DNA of 64,000 nucleotides. It comes from Entomomonas moraniae. Its GTDB lineage: Bacteria > Pseudomonadota > Gammaproteobacteria > Pseudomonadales > Pseudomonadaceae. The translations under genes were made by a program, and so were the position numbers. The notes under the pieces were generated by a model, which searched no databases, was not told the origin of the DNA, and saw only the letters and a list, made by a program, of their open reading frames with translations. Shown here in pieces: positions 37,259 through 48,208 of the stretch (within the stretch, counting starts at the first letter, position 1; each line of letters begins with the position of its first letter). The stretch lies in assembly GCF_003991975.1 (NCBI RefSeq), contig NZ_CP029822.1:1736001-1800000 (forward strand), read 5' to 3'.

Positions 37259-39442
37259 ATGAGCGAAAAAAAACACGATCATTGCTGTAGCCATCAAGAT
37301 AACAATGTACACAATACAGCAAAAATCAATGAAAATATAGATTTCTCTATGGGAGACTCTCGCTGGGATAGCTTACTAATTGAAGACATGGACTGCCCTA
37401 CCGAAGAGCGTCTTATTCGTGAAAAATTCAAGAATATAGAAGCCATTGAAACACTAGAGTTTAACCTAATCAAACGTGTACTCAAAATTAAACATCGTTA
37501 CACTCAAATAGAACCGCTGCAACAAATGATTAGCGAACTGGGTATGCAAGCTGTTCCTTATAATAACCAAATATTGCATGAGTCTATTTCAGCTAAGTCA
37601 ACAGCCATGCTGATTATTGCTGGCGTTCTTGCTTTTAGTGCTGAACTCATGCACTACCTTTCTGCCCCTAGTTTTCTAATCATTATCGCTTCTCTACTGG
37701 CTATTTTATTGGTAGGTATGCCAACCTATTACAAAGGGTTCATTGCATTAAAAAATAAAGCATTAAATATCAATGCACTCATGAGTATTGCCGTAACAGG
37801 AGCACTGCTGATTGGCCAATGGCCCGAAGCCGCCATGGTTATTGTTCTCTTCACGTTGGCCGAATACATAGAAACACTGTCACTGCAAAAAGCACGTAAT
37901 GCTATTGGTGGTTTACTTAGCCTTGCGCCAACCACTGCTGATATCCAACAAATCGATGGTTCATGGCAAACTGTCAATGCTGATGCCGTACTACTCAATA
38001 GCATTGTCCGTGTCAAACCTGGTCAACGTATTGCACTCGATGGTGAAATAACCAGTGGACAAACCACTATCGACCAATCCGCCATTACGGGTGAAAGTAT
38101 GCCCATCGAAAAGAACGTTGGAGACCCCGTCTATGCAGGAACAGTCAATGGTAACCAAGCATTCACATTTAAAGTAACACGTATTACCTCTGACACTACT
38201 TTAGCACGAATTATTCAACGGGTTGAAGAAGCTCAAAGTAGCCGCGCCCCGACACAACGCTTTGTCGATCAATTCTCAAAATACTACACTCCTATTGTAG
38301 TGGGTCTTGCTTTATTAGTCGCATTAATAACAATCCCATCTTGGATAATGACAGGGGTATTCTCAATTGATTGGATTTATAAAGCTCTTGTTTTACTAGT
38401 CATTGCATGCCCTTGTGCACTTGTTATTTCTACCCCTGTAACTATTGTCAGTGGCCTTGCAAGAGCTGCTAAATTAGGTATGCTAGTTAAAGGTGGAGTC
38501 TATTTGGAGCAGGCTAATAAACTACAATGGCTCGCGGTTGACAAAACAGGTACGTTAACCGTAGGAAAACCCTCACAAACTGACTACCTTTCATTAGACG
38601 AAACAGTTCAAGCACAACAAATTGCTGCAAGTTTAGCTAGCCATTCAGACCACCCAGTATCATTAGCTATTGCTCAAGCAGCGTCTGAAAACTTATTAAC
38701 TGTTGAAAATTTTGAAGCATTGTTAGGGCGGGGAACCAAAGGTACTATCAATGAACAAACTTACTACCTTGGTAATTATCGCTTAATGGAAGAAATTGGT
38801 GTAGCGTCTACAGCGCTTAGTGATACCATTAAACCATTCGAACAACAGGGTAAAACTATTACATTGTTAGCAACCTCAGCCAATGCGATTGCTTTATTTG
38901 CAGTAGCTGATACTATTAAATCAACCTCCAAACAAGCAATTGATGAACTCCACCAACTAGGCATTAAAGTACTCATGCTAACAGGCGATAATGCCTATAC
39001 GGCAAATTCAATTGCCAAAGAAGTTGGAATTGATGAAGTAAAAGCTAATCTACTACCCGAAGACAAACTCACTATTATTGAAGAAAAAATAAAGCAACAA
39101 CAAACTATCGGCATGGTCGGTGATGGTATCAATGACACTCCAGCCCTAGCTCGTGCAGATATAGGCTTTGCCATGGGGGCAATAGGCACTGACAGTGCCA
39201 TTGAAACGGCAGACGTTGCCTTAATGGACGATGATTTACGAAAACTTCCTCAATTTATTCGACTTTCGAAAGCAACACGCCAATTACTTATTCAAAATAT
39301 TAGTTTTGCAATTATCATTAAACTATTGTTTATCATACTGACCATCGTGGGATATGGTACATTATGGATGGCTATTTTTGCTGATATAGGCGTCAGTTTA
39401 TTAGTAGTATTTAACGGATTGAGATTACTACTTTTTAAATAG
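37259..39442 (+). CDS. zntA: Zn/Cd/Pb-exporting P-type ATPase (ZntA/CadA type)
   Basis: The 727-residue pump exports divalent soft metals. Its N-terminus has a Cys/His cluster (HDHCCSHQ) and a metal-binding domain with the Zn/Cd-type motif MDCPTEE near residue 45. The membrane motif is CPC (IACPCAL, near 384). Other motifs are the phosphorylation site DKTGTLT near 428, the SDHPVSLAIA His-Pro loop and GDGINDTPALARADIG. MDCPTEE favours the Zn/Cd/Pb group over copper pumps. No merR-type regulator is adjacent. CadA is an equally valid name. Confidence 0.92.
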   Translation: MSEKKHDHCCSHQDNNVHNTAKINENIDFSMGDSRWDSLLIEDMDCPTEERLIREKFKNIEAIETLEFNLIKRVLKIKHRYTQIEPLQQMISELGMQAVPYNNQILHESISAKSTAMLIIAGVLAFSAELMHYLSAPSFLIIIASLLAILLVGMPTYYKGFIALKNKALNINALMSIAVTGALLIGQWPEAAMVIVLFTLAEYIETLSLQKARNAIGGLLSLAPTTADIQQIDGSWQTVNADAVLLNSIVRVKPGQRIALDGEITSGQTTIDQSAITGESMPIEKNVGDPVYAGTVNGNQAFTFKVTRITSDTTLARIIQRVEEAQSSRAPTQRFVDQFSKYYTPIVVGLALLVALITIPSWIMTGVFSIDWIYKALVLLVIACPCALVISTPVTIVSGLARAAKLGMLVKGGVYLEQANKLQWLAVDKTGTLTVGKPSQTDYLSLDETVQAQQIAASLASHSDHPVSLAIAQAASENLLTVENFEALLGRGTKGTINEQTYYLGNYRLMEEIGVASTALSDTIKPFEQQGKTITLLATSANAIALFAVADTIKSTSKQAIDELHQLGIKVLMLTGDNAYTANSIAKEVGIDEVKANLLPEDKLTIIEEKIKQQQTIGMVGDGINDTPALARADIGFAMGAIGTDSAIETADVALMDDDLRKLPQFIRLSKATRQLLIQNISFAIIIKLLFIILTIVGYGTLWMAIFADIGVSLLVVFNGLRLLLFK

Positions 39443-39577
39443 TCTTATTTAAAAAGCCATTAATCTAAAGTTGTATAGAAAAATATCTATAAAAATAATA
39501 GCATAAGGGCAAGTTAGTATAACTCATGGACGCAGTAATATATCGACTTTCATACTTTTGATTATTATCCAATATAC

Positions 39578-39606
39578 AAAACCCCCTGTTCAAACAGGGG
39601 GTTTTT
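39578..39606. terminator. Bidirectional terminator between the P-type ATPase gene and dsdA
   Basis: ACCCCCTGTT and AACAGGGGGT pair perfectly around a 2-nt loop with A and T runs on both sides. Confidence 0.9.
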
Positions 39607-39612
39607 ATTTGG

Positions 39613-40971
39613 CTAAACCGATTCGCTTAAAAATTTTTCACCCTTGGCAATATACTGATTCATCTCTGTATCAGGAACCATACTCCCCCCAGTCACCCAT
39701 GCAATATGTGTTGCTTGTTGTAATTGCTTCTGACTAAATGCCATACGTTGTAAGTATTGCTTATCTTTCAACACTTCATAAATACCTGGAATTCCTGCAG
39801 CGGCTGATGGCTCAATATAAATTTTTTCACACCGTGCAAGCAAAGCAAGTAGCTGATACATTTCGTCATCATCTAATGTAAAATAACCATCCAGTAAATG
39901 CTGCATCGCTTTACCTACAAAACCAGATGGTCGACCGACTGCCAACCCATCAGCCGCTGTTAAATTATCAATACTAAAATCTTGTACAGACGTCTTATCA
40001 TGCAACCCCGTATATACACCTAAAAACATACAAGGCGCATGAGTGGGTTCACTAAAAATACAGTGAACATCATCACCAAATTGTGCCTTTAAGCCAAAAG
40101 CCACGCCACCAGGTCCACCACCTACACCACAAGGTAAATAAACAAATAAAGGATGTTCTGAATCAACTTTAACTGATAATGCTTGCAACTGCCCCGCTAA
40201 GCGATAAGCGGCTACTGCATAGCCAAGAAATAAACTTTTTGAATTTTCATCATCAACAAAATAACACATTGGATCATTTTCAGACTCTTTACGCCCTTTA
40301 GCCACCGCTTCAGAATAATCGGACTCATATTCAACAACTGTCACACCATGAGCTCTTAACTTGTCTTTTTTCCACTGACGCGCATCAGCAGACATATGCA
40401 CACTGGCCTTAAAACCTAGTTGTGCACTCATAATGCCAATAGACAAACCTAAATTACCTGTTGACCCAACAGCTACAGAATACTGAGAGAAAAATGCTTT
40501 AAACTCAGGTTCTGCCAATAAGCGGTAATCATCTGTTAGTTTTAATTTACCAGCAGCGATGGCTAGCTCTTCTGCATGTTTTAATACCTCATAAATACCA
40601 CCGCGTGCCTTAATAGAACCACTGATAGGTAACTGGCTATCTAATTTTAACCATAAGCTCCCTATAGAATGTGAGTGATAATGCTTATCTAAACTCTTTT
40701 GATATTCTGGTACTGCAACCAATGGTGATTCCAATATACCTAATTGATGCCGAGTCTCAGGAAATACTTCTGCCAAATAAGGGCTAAAACGTTTTAAACG
40801 TGCAGCAGCGTCTTTAATATCATCAACAGTAAGCCCTACTTCGGGTAATGCAAGATCAGTTTTCTTAACGAAAGGATTAAACCAAGTAGCCTCTCTTAAC
40901 TTGACTAAATCCTCAATCAATGGATGGGTTTCATACCACTGCCCTAGTGTTTTTCCATGAATTAATTGCAC
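39613..40971 (-). CDS. dsdA: D-serine ammonia-lyase DsdA
   Basis: DsdA converts D-serine to pyruvate and ammonia with PLP. The 452-residue protein has the PLP lysine K121 in [14 protein letters not shown], the glycine loop [11 protein letters not shown] and the segment [15 protein letters not shown], all matching E. coli DsdA. The start is GTG at 40971 behind AGGAG. It follows dsdX by 16 bp and, with dsdC upstream on the same strand, forms a D-serine utilisation locus. Confidence 0.96.
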   Translation of the reverse strand: MQLIHGKTLGQWYETHPLIEDLVKLREATWFNPFVKKTDLALPEVGLTVDDIKDAAARLKRFSPYLAEVFPETRHQLGILESPLVAVPEYQKSLDKHYHSHSIGSLWLKLDSQLPISGSIKARGGIYEVLKHAEELAIAAGKLKLTDDYRLLAEPEFKAFFSQYSVAVGSTGNLGLSIGIMSAQLGFKASVHMSADARQWKKDKLRAHGVTVVEYESDYSEAVAKGRKESENDPMCYFVDDENSKSLFLGYAVAAYRLAGQLQALSVKVDSEHPLFVYLPCGVGGGPGGVAFGLKAQFGDDVHCIFSEPTHAPCMFLGVYTGLHDKTSVQDFSIDNLTAADGLAVGRPSGFVGKAMQHLLDGYFTLDDDEMYQLLALLARCEKIYIEPSAAAGIPGIYEVLKDKQYLQRMAFSQKQLQQATHIAWVTGGSMVPDTEMNQYIAKGEKFLSESV

Positions 40972-40987
40972 TTTATTGCTCCTAATC

Positions 40988-42325
40988 TTACAAAATCATA
41001 TTTAAAATTAAAGCTCCACACAAACCAACGATAGAAGCTAACGTTGTTGCTACGGTTAAACGCTTAATTGTTTCCGTCATGGTTAAACCTAAATACTCCT
41101 TTACTAGCCAAAAATAGCTGTCTGTTACCTGTGTTAACGCAATAGCACCTGCACCTATAGCAATAGCCATAACTTCTGGTTTTAATTCTGGATGCCCCGT
41201 CATCATAGGTAACACAATCCCTGTTGCACTGATCATTGCAACTGTTGCAGATCCTACAGCAAAATGAAGTAAAGCTGCAATTAGCCATGCCAAGATAATT
41301 GGACTAATCGGTAAAGTAGAAAGCGCTTCTTTTAAACCATTACCAACACCACTTACACTTAAAATCTCACTAAAAGCACCACCCGCACCAATAATTAAAA
41401 AAATTCCTGCAATCGGTGTAAAAGCTCTTTCGGATACACTTAATAACTCTGCCAAATTAAGCCCTCTTGTCAAACCTAAACTCCAATAAGCAAAAAAAAC
41501 AGAGATAAGTAATGCAGTGATAGGATTTCCAATGAATGAAATATAAGACATAACAATAGAGCCCTTATCGATGCTAATCACCAATAAAGTTTTTCCCACC
41601 ATAATCAATAAAGGCAATAGAATAGTAAAAAGGGTAATCCAAAAACCAGGCAATGTCTTTCTAGCCGTAATAATACTTGGCGTAGTATCTAATAGTTCAT
41701 CATCAGTAGGAATATTAGCGCAAAAGAATTTAACAAAAAGTGGGCCGCCTATCATTGCACAAGGCAGGCCTACCAACAAACCAAGTACAATAACCTTACC
41801 CACATCCGCTCCCAGCTTTGCAGCAATAGCCATTGCAGCAGGATGGGGAGGAACAATACAATGAACGGTCATTAAAGAAACAGCTAATGGCAGGCCTACT
41901 TTCAAACGAGGAATACCTGCATCTTTAGCAACAACCAATACAAGAGGAATTAGTAATACAAATCCAACTTCAACAAAAACAGGAATCCCTGCAATAAAAC
42001 CAACCAGCATCATGACCCATGTGGCACGTTCTTTACCTAGCTTATCAAGTAAAGTACTGGCAATACGCTCTGCTCCACCAGATACCTCAAGCATTTTACC
42101 TAAAATAGCACCAAAACCGATAATAAGCGTTAGAAAACCTAATGTACCCCCAACACCTTTTTCAATAATAGTAGGAAGTGTATCGATCGGCATATCGGTT
42201 GTAATACCTACAAAAAAAGCAGCTAACACCAATGCAATAGATGCATGTAATTTACATTTAACAATCAGTAAGACAATTAATATAATAGAAATGATTAAGA
42301 TGCCAACCAGCATAGCTGTTGTCAT
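40988..42325 (-). CDS. dsdX: D-serine permease DsdX (GntP family)
   Basis: This 445-residue GntP-family transporter imports D-serine. It has about twelve membrane helices and the family segments [40 protein letters not shown] and [18 protein letters not shown]. Close similarity to E. coli DsdX and placement 16 bp before dsdA make the substrate call likely. The ATG at 42325 follows GAGGAGC. A gluconate-type substrate is possible for the family but not supported by context. Confidence 0.92.
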   Translation of the reverse strand: MTTAMLVGILIISIILIVLLIVKCKLHASIALVLAAFFVGITTDMPIDTLPTIIEKGVGGTLGFLTLIIGFGAILGKMLEVSGGAERIASTLLDKLGKERATWVMMLVGFIAGIPVFVEVGFVLLIPLVLVVAKDAGIPRLKVGLPLAVSLMTVHCIVPPHPAAMAIAAKLGADVGKVIVLGLLVGLPCAMIGGPLFVKFFCANIPTDDELLDTTPSIITARKTLPGFWITLFTILLPLLIMVGKTLLVISIDKGSIVMSYISFIGNPITALLISVFFAYWSLGLTRGLNLAELLSVSERAFTPIAGIFLIIGAGGAFSEILSVSGVGNGLKEALSTLPISPIILAWLIAALLHFAVGSATVAMISATGIVLPMMTGHPELKPEVMAIAIGAGAIALTQVTDSYFWLVKEYLGLTMTETIKRLTVATTLASIVGLCGALILNMIL

Positions 42326-42525
42326 AGGCCTGCTCCTCAGTGATTTAATTATTATTTATTCCTTTAAAATAATCATACTGAGTAACTATGGAACTAACAA
42401 AAGATAATTTCTAATCTTATAGATGAATATAAATAATCCATAAAGCTATACAAATAAAGTAACAGATAAACCCCTAATGATATATTTATCAGTCTATCAT
42501 TGCTTTTTTAAAAACGATTAAACGA

Positions 42526-43548
42526 TTACTGCGTAGAAAGTAAAGAAAAATGATAATCGGCTTGTTGACTCATTTCACCCTGTTGCTTAATCCACGCCAA
42601 AAAAACTTCAAGACGCGGAGGGATATATTGCAAACGAGGCCAGACCAAATAATAATTAAAACTCGTCCTCAATGGCGCAAACTTAAAAGGGCTGATAAGA
42701 ATACCTGTATCAAGCCATTTACGAACTAAATGTAAACGGCCTATAGCTACACCCATACCATAAATAGCAGCACAGGCAGAGGACCTTGAGCTATCAAACG
42801 TGATCATAGCATGGTGTTGAGGTAAATCTATTTTCATTTGTTTACACCAGACGTGCCATTCTGCATCCACAGCAGAATAGTGCCAAGCTTTCGCATCATG
42901 TAGTAAAGTACAACTCACTAAACTTTCTGGCTGATTAATTAACTTGTTTTGCTCTGCATAGGCTTTGGTACAGACAGGTAGTATTCGCTCTTCCATCAAA
43001 CATTCACTATTAAACCCTGGGAAATAACCGTTACTGTAATAAATTGCTAGATCAATAGCTTGCTCTTGAAAACTAGCTTGTTCATTACCCATTCGAATAT
43101 TAATCTGAATAGAGGGGTAACAGCTTACAAAATCGGCAAGTCTTGGAAGTAACCAATTTTCAGCAACGCTTGGATGAGAAAAAATATTTAAAGACCCTGA
43201 TAACTCACAACCACGAATATCATGAATCTCTGAATTAATCTTACTAAAACTATTTTTCAATACACTATATAAACGCTCTCCCTCAGTAGTTAATTTTATT
43301 TTTCGGGTAAAGCGATGAAACAATTGAAAACCAAGCTGTTTTTCTAATTTATTAATGCGATGACTCACAGCACTAGGGGACAAACATAATTGATCAGCCG
43401 CTAACTGAAAACTTAATAAATTAGCCGCATAAATAAATGTTTGCAAATTAACCAAATGCTGGTCATTTAAAATAGTTTTCTGATTTAGATATTGTTGGTA
43501 AAAGCTATCCTGTTTTTGCTTAGTTGATAAAAAAGGTCCTTCCATCAT
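42526..43548 (-). CDS. dsdC: LysR-type regulator of D-serine use (DsdC)
   Basis: The 340-residue LysR protein has its winged helix-turn-helix at about residues 35-95 (LQTFIYAANLLSFQLAADQL, SPSAVSHRINKLEKQLGFQLF). A type 2 periplasmic-binding-like effector domain follows. Its place 200 bp upstream of dsdX-dsdA and its long N-terminal extension match DsdC. In E. coli dsdC is divergent from dsdXA; here it points the same way, so it may be transcribed with the operon or have its own promoter plus a DsdC-controlled one at 42326-42525. Confidence 0.88.
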   Translation of the reverse strand: MMEGPFLSTKQKQDSFYQQYLNQKTILNDQHLVNLQTFIYAANLLSFQLAADQLCLSPSAVSHRINKLEKQLGFQLFHRFTRKIKLTTEGERLYSVLKNSFSKINSEIHDIRGCELSGSLNIFSHPSVAENWLLPRLADFVSCYPSIQINIRMGNEQASFQEQAIDLAIYYSNGYFPGFNSECLMEERILPVCTKAYAEQNKLINQPESLVSCTLLHDAKAWHYSAVDAEWHVWCKQMKIDLPQHHAMITFDSSRSSACAAIYGMGVAIGRLHLVRKWLDTGILISPFKFAPLRTSFNYYLVWPRLQYIPPRLEVFLAWIKQQGEMSQQADYHFSLLSTQ

Positions 43549-43676
43549 GAAACCTAACTATAATTAAAATGTTGTAACAAACTATTTTTCTAGTATTAAG
43601 TCTAACGCCTTATACAATATTAGGTTATACGACCTTGGTAGCCATTAAAGAATTTTATGAAAATTTGTTTAGAAAT

Positions 43677-43700
43677 AAAAAATCCCCAGCAAGCTGGGGA
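43677..43700 (-). terminator. Intrinsic terminator after typA
   Basis: On the minus strand TCCCCAGC and GCTGGGGA pair around a 2-nt loop (43683-43700) and are followed by six T. Confidence 0.9.
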
Positions 43701-43722
43701 CTCACAAAAAGTCTAAAAAGGA

Positions 43723-45540
43723 CTAATCTTTACTGCGCTCAGAACGCTTACGGTCTTGCTCATTAAGAATTTTCTTACGTAAACGAATCGATTTAGGTGT
43801 TACTTCAACTAATTCATCATCATCAATAAACTCAAGCGCTTGTTCTAAAGTAAATTTAATAGGTGGAACTAACTGAATGGTTTCATCGTTACCTGAAGCA
43901 CGCATGTTATCTAGTTTTTTACCTTTGGTTGGATTAACCACAAGGTCATTACCACGGGAATGAATACCTACAATCATCCCCTCATAACATTCCATACCTG
44001 GTTCAACAAATAAACGACCACGATCTTGCAATGTCGTTAAAGAATAAGCCAAAATCTTACCACTTGCCATGGCAATTAATACACCATTAATACGATGCTC
44101 AACCTCACCTTCTTTCACTTTACCATAATGGCTAAAGGTACTGGTTAAAATACCTGTTCCTGATGTTAATGTCATGAAGTTATTACGGAAACCAATTAAA
44201 CCACGCGCAGGAATCGTATATTCTAAACGAACACGACCTTTACCATCAGGCATCATATTGGTTAAATCACCCTTACGAAGCCCCATTTGTTCCATAATCG
44301 TGCCTTGGTGTTGCTCTTCAATATCAATGGTTACATTTTCATAAGGCTCTTGCTTTTCGCCATCAACGTCTTTAATAATAACCTCGGGACGAGAAACCCC
44401 TAGCTCAAATCCTTCACGGCGCATACTTTCAATTAATACTGAAAGATGAAGCTCACCACGGCCTGATACTTTAAACTTCTCAGCAGAGTCGCCATCTTCT
44501 ACGCGTAAAGCCACATTATGCAATAATTCCTTCTCTAAACGCTCTTTAATATTACGGCTAGTTACAAACTTACCTTCTTTACCCGCAAAAGGAGAATCAT
44601 TTACTTGGAACGTCATACTCACAGTAGGTTCATCCACTGTTAAAGCAGGCAATGCTTCAACGTTTTGAGGGTCACACAATGTGTCAGAAATAAAGAGTTG
44701 ATCAAAGCCGTTGATACAAATAATATCACCCGCTTGCGCATCTTCTTGGTCAACACGGTGTAAACCATGATATCCCATTACTTTCAAAATACGACCATTA
44801 CGTTTTTTGCCTTCAATATCAATAGCAACAACGGGAGAGTTGGCTTTGATTTTACCGCGAGCAATACGACCAATACCAATCACACCAAGATAGCTGCTAT
44901 AGTCTAATGCCGAGATTTGCATCTGGAATGGGCCATCAATATCCACACTCGGAGAAGGCACACGATCTACAATAGTCTGAAACAATGGTGTTAAATCTTC
45001 TGCCATATCTGCTGGATCTAAACCAGCAATCCCGTTAATAGCGCTGGCATACACGAAAGGAAAATCTAGTTGATCTTCAGTTGCACCTAAATTATCAAAT
45101 AGGTCAAACACTTGGTCAATCACCCAATCAGGACGTGCACCCGGACGATCGATTTTATTAACAACAACAATTGGTTTTAAACCCGCTTGGAAAGCTTTTT
45201 GTGTTACAAAGCGCGTTTGTGGCATTGGGCCATCTACCGCATCAACCAACAACAGAACAGAATCCACCATCGACATCACACGCTCAACCTCACCACCGAA
45301 GTCGGCATGCCCTGGCGTATCCACAATATTAATGCGGTAACCATTCCAAGAAATAGCGGTATTTTTTGCTAAAATAGTAATGCCACGCTCTCTTTCCTGA
45401 TCATTACTGTCCATCACGCGCTCAGAATCTAGTTCTTTACGCTCAAGGGTACCTGATTGTCTTAATAATTTATCAACAAGGGTGGTTTTCCCATGGTCAA
45501 CGTGGGCAATAATAGCAATATTACGTAGTTTTTCGATCAC
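43723..45540 (-). CDS. typA: Ribosome-binding GTPase TypA/BipA
   Basis: This 605-residue translational GTPase helps assemble the 50S subunit, especially in the cold or under stress. The G-domain shows AHVDHGKTT (G1, near 12-20), ERGITI (G2), DTPGHADF (G3) and NKIDR (G4), followed by beta-barrel, EF-G-like III/V domains and the BipA C-terminal domain. The start is GTG at 45540 after GAGATG. It lies 112 bp downstream of thiI on the same strand, the Pseudomonas order. Confidence 0.97.
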   Translation of the reverse strand: MIEKLRNIAIIAHVDHGKTTLVDKLLRQSGTLERKELDSERVMDSNDQERERGITILAKNTAISWNGYRINIVDTPGHADFGGEVERVMSMVDSVLLLVDAVDGPMPQTRFVTQKAFQAGLKPIVVVNKIDRPGARPDWVIDQVFDLFDNLGATEDQLDFPFVYASAINGIAGLDPADMAEDLTPLFQTIVDRVPSPSVDIDGPFQMQISALDYSSYLGVIGIGRIARGKIKANSPVVAIDIEGKKRNGRILKVMGYHGLHRVDQEDAQAGDIICINGFDQLFISDTLCDPQNVEALPALTVDEPTVSMTFQVNDSPFAGKEGKFVTSRNIKERLEKELLHNVALRVEDGDSAEKFKVSGRGELHLSVLIESMRREGFELGVSRPEVIIKDVDGEKQEPYENVTIDIEEQHQGTIMEQMGLRKGDLTNMMPDGKGRVRLEYTIPARGLIGFRNNFMTLTSGTGILTSTFSHYGKVKEGEVEHRINGVLIAMASGKILAYSLTTLQDRGRLFVEPGMECYEGMIVGIHSRGNDLVVNPTKGKKLDNMRASGNDETIQLVPPIKFTLEQALEFIDDDELVEVTPKSIRLRKKILNEQDRKRSERSKD

Positions 45541-45652
45541 AATAACATCTCAAATATAAATAGATTAATAAAAAATTTCTGCTAACAACGACTCTTTGTT
45601 TACTCAATCGGGGGGGTGATGACGATCACTACCGGCAAAATACATCGCGAAT

Positions 45653-47104
45653 TTACGGACGATATACACGCACATTGACATGTCCCTCGCTTAATAGATG
45701 GTGAGCATGTAAACGACTCATCACACCTTTATCACAGTAAAGCAAATACTGACGACTTTCATCCAGCTTATTAAATTGCTGATTAATTGCATAAAAAGGG
45801 ATTTGCTTGATTTCTATACCCTCAAGTACAAGAGGATGGTCCTCTGCTTGATCAGGATGACGAATATCAATCACAACTTGCCCGGCTAATACCTCAGACA
45901 CTTGCTCAACATGGATATCTTTTCCTAACTCTTCCATAATTTGATCTACCGTCACCCATTTAGCTTGAGCAATGGCATTGTCTAATATAGAAAAGTCAAA
46001 GTTTTCTTCTTCTCGCTCAACTCGATCAGCCTTAGCACGGGTTGTCGGATTCACTGAAATAACACCACAATACTCTGGCATATGGCGCGCGTATCCAGCT
46101 GTACCGATTTGCTCAGCTTGAGCAATAATATCCTCTTTATGGCTAGCAATCAGAGGACGAATCACTAACATATCTGTGACTTGATTAATTACATTCAAGT
46201 TGGTTAATGTCTGGCTAGATACTTGAGAAATAGCTTCTCCCGTCACCAGTGACGTTAACTCAAACCGCTTCGCCAGTTGGGTAGCTGCACGCAACATCAT
46301 ACGTTTTAAGATAACGCCCATTTGGCTATTATCTACTTGTGTAAGAATTTCTCCTACCACTTGTTCAAAAGGCACACTAATAAACATCACCCTTTGTGAA
46401 CTCGCATACTTTTCCCATAAAAAGTGAGCAACTTCCATCACCCCTAGCTCATGAGCACGGCCACCTAAATTAAAAAAGCAAAAATGAGGTAATAAACCAC
46501 GACGAATCATTTGATAAGCGGCGACCGTTGAATCATAACCACCTGACATCAAAACCAATACTTGGTCTAATGAAGCAAGAGGATATCCCCCAAGTCCTTT
46601 ATAAGCACGTTCAATTAAATACAAATGCTGATCACGAATTTCTAGGCGAACCTCCACCTCAGGCTTATGCAGTGAGACACCTTTAGGTGAGCAATCACGA
46701 ATCAAACCTGCACCAATCTCACGCTCAACTTCTACTGAAGAAAAAGGATGCTTACCCGTACGTTTACAGCGTACACAAAAAACCTTATCGTCAATTTGCT
46801 TGGCAAAATGCTGTTTACATTTGTTTAAAATATCACTCATGTCTCCTAAAGGATATTCTACAACTTGTAGAAATTGCCCTACTCCAGGGATACATTGTAA
46901 TCTTTCAATAATCTGTGCTTGCAATACAGGCTCAGTCACCGCCGAATTAACTTCGACATGGTCCCACTGTGTCACTACACTAACCGCAGGGTCAATTTTC
47001 TTTAACACTGCACGAATGTTTTTTGTTAGTTGGTTAGCAAATTGCTTACGTACTGGGGTACTTTTAATCGTAATCTCAGCAAAATATTTAATAATAAATT
47101 TCAT
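45653..47104 (-). CDS. thiI: tRNA 4-thiouridylation enzyme ThiI with rhodanese domain
   Basis: ThiI makes 4-thiouridine at tRNA position 8 and passes sulfur to thiamine synthesis. The 483-residue protein has a ferredoxin-like N-domain, THUMP (about 60-165), the PP-loop [12 protein letters not shown] near 185, the Cys of [12 protein letters not shown] and a C-terminal rhodanese domain with the sulfur-carrying Cys in [14 protein letters not shown]. The frame is open to 47176, but [15 protein letters not shown] at 47104 is the family start and gives the E. coli length. Confidence 0.96.
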   Translation of the reverse strand: MKFIIKYFAEITIKSTPVRKQFANQLTKNIRAVLKKIDPAVSVVTQWDHVEVNSAVTEPVLQAQIIERLQCIPGVGQFLQVVEYPLGDMSDILNKCKQHFAKQIDDKVFCVRCKRTGKHPFSSVEVEREIGAGLIRDCSPKGVSLHKPEVEVRLEIRDQHLYLIERAYKGLGGYPLASLDQVLVLMSGGYDSTVAAYQMIRRGLLPHFCFFNLGGRAHELGVMEVAHFLWEKYASSQRVMFISVPFEQVVGEILTQVDNSQMGVILKRMMLRAATQLAKRFELTSLVTGEAISQVSSQTLTNLNVINQVTDMLVIRPLIASHKEDIIAQAEQIGTAGYARHMPEYCGVISVNPTTRAKADRVEREEENFDFSILDNAIAQAKWVTVDQIMEELGKDIHVEQVSEVLAGQVVIDIRHPDQAEDHPLVLEGIEIKQIPFYAINQQFNKLDESRQYLLYCDKGVMSRLHAHHLLSEGHVNVRVYRP

Positions 47105-47236
47105 GGAATCTAGTCGAAGCGGGGCACACTGAAAAATAAAGTAGCAAATTATAACAAAACTTACGTCGCTATACACGCGCTTAATTTATAGAATAGAGTA
47201 CAATTACTACAAAATTTATTTATAAGGAGTTCTTTA

Positions 47237-47635
47237 ATGTTAGGTAAATGTAGCCTTCTTCTAGTTAGCCTCATGCTCCCATCATTAGTACAAGCGGCCT
47301 CGTTAAAAGATTATAATATTCATCAAACCCTGCAAACAGTAGCTAAAAAAAGTAATGTAGGGGTACCCAGAAAGATTAACGCAGATTTAACTGATAATGG
47401 TTATACTGTACAAGATAATACCTTGATTAATCATATTATCGTCTCAAGTAAACAAGCGGCCGAAATGCGTAAGTACCCTAAAACAATGCGCCATCAACTT
47501 ACACTTAGTGTTTGTACTAACCAAGGGTATCGTGACTTATTGCAAAACGGTGCTATTTTAAACTATCAGTTTACTGAGAAAAACAAAAAACCTATTGCAG
47601 AAGAATTATTTTTCGCTTCTGATTGTGGTTTATAA
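47237..47635 (+). CDS. Small exported protein of unknown function
   Basis: The 132-residue product has a signal peptide (MLGKCSLLLVSLMLPSLVQA). The mature part includes LTDNGYTVQDNTLINHIIVS, LSVCTNQGYRDLLQNGAILN and a C-terminal ASDCGL. The Cys pair at about 93 and 130 could form a disulfide. It resembles short exported proteins seen in Pseudomonas, but I know no function. A strong AAGGAG precedes the ATG, and the gene is divergent from thiI. Confidence 0.65.
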   Translation: MLGKCSLLLVSLMLPSLVQAASLKDYNIHQTLQTVAKKSNVGVPRKINADLTDNGYTVQDNTLINHIIVSSKQAAEMRKYPKTMRHQLTLSVCTNQGYRDLLQNGAILNYQFTEKNKKPIAEELFFASDCGL

Positions 47636-47638
47636 ACA

Positions 47639-47950
47639 TTAAAAATCTGCTAGCTTCCATACATCATAAGCTGGCGTTTCATAAGGGTGTGCTGCTTTTA
47701 AAGCAGCAACTGCCTTAGTGATTAAAGCATCTACGACGACCAACTCTACCCTCCACTCGTCAACAACGGCTAATTGCTGCGCTTCACCGATAAAAGGATG
47801 ACTCCCCTCTAGCGGCTTAAATTGCCCTTTTCCTAGCACTTGCCAACAACACTCAGCATAATCACCGATCTGACCACCACCTGTAGTAAATAAAGCCTTT
47901 TTTACTTGTTCAAGGTGTGACTCTGGTACATAAAAACACAACTTATACAT
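47639..47950 (-). CDS. NIF3/YqfO-like PII-fold protein
   Basis: This 103-residue protein contains MYKLCFYVPESHLEQVKKAL, GGGQIGDYAECCWQVLGKGQ, FKPLEGSHPFIG and AHPYETPAYDVWKL. These are hallmarks of the stand-alone YqfO/NIF3-insert family with a CutA/PII-like fold. In larger NIF3 proteins this domain sits in the middle. Its role is unknown. It is convergent with the exported gene, 3 bp apart. Confidence 0.8.
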   Translation of the reverse strand: MYKLCFYVPESHLEQVKKALFTTGGGQIGDYAECCWQVLGKGQFKPLEGSHPFIGEAQQLAVVDEWRVELVVVDALITKAVAALKAAHPYETPAYDVWKLADF

Positions 47951-48208
47951 TTATCATCCCCCTACCAATCACTTATAAAAATCCTAATCATCACCTAACT
48001 CTATAAAAAATATTTATTCAAACAAGGCCAAATCTTCTATTGTCCTAATGTACACTTACCGTTTCACCCCAAGCAGTACCAACTATTTTCTTCAAAAACA
48101 ATACCTTAACCATAACTCAGCAGACTAACTAATTTATAAGCACTTTAGTTTTAATACTGCCGCCACTAAATAAACGAGGTAACTAAAGCGACACTAATTC
48201 GTTTCGAA

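Noticed and set aside
45610-45616. A G7 run between thiI and typA, considered as a second phase-variable tract.
   Set aside because: It is only seven bases long and intergenic, and both neighbours are housekeeping genes; slippage there has no obvious effect on a frame.
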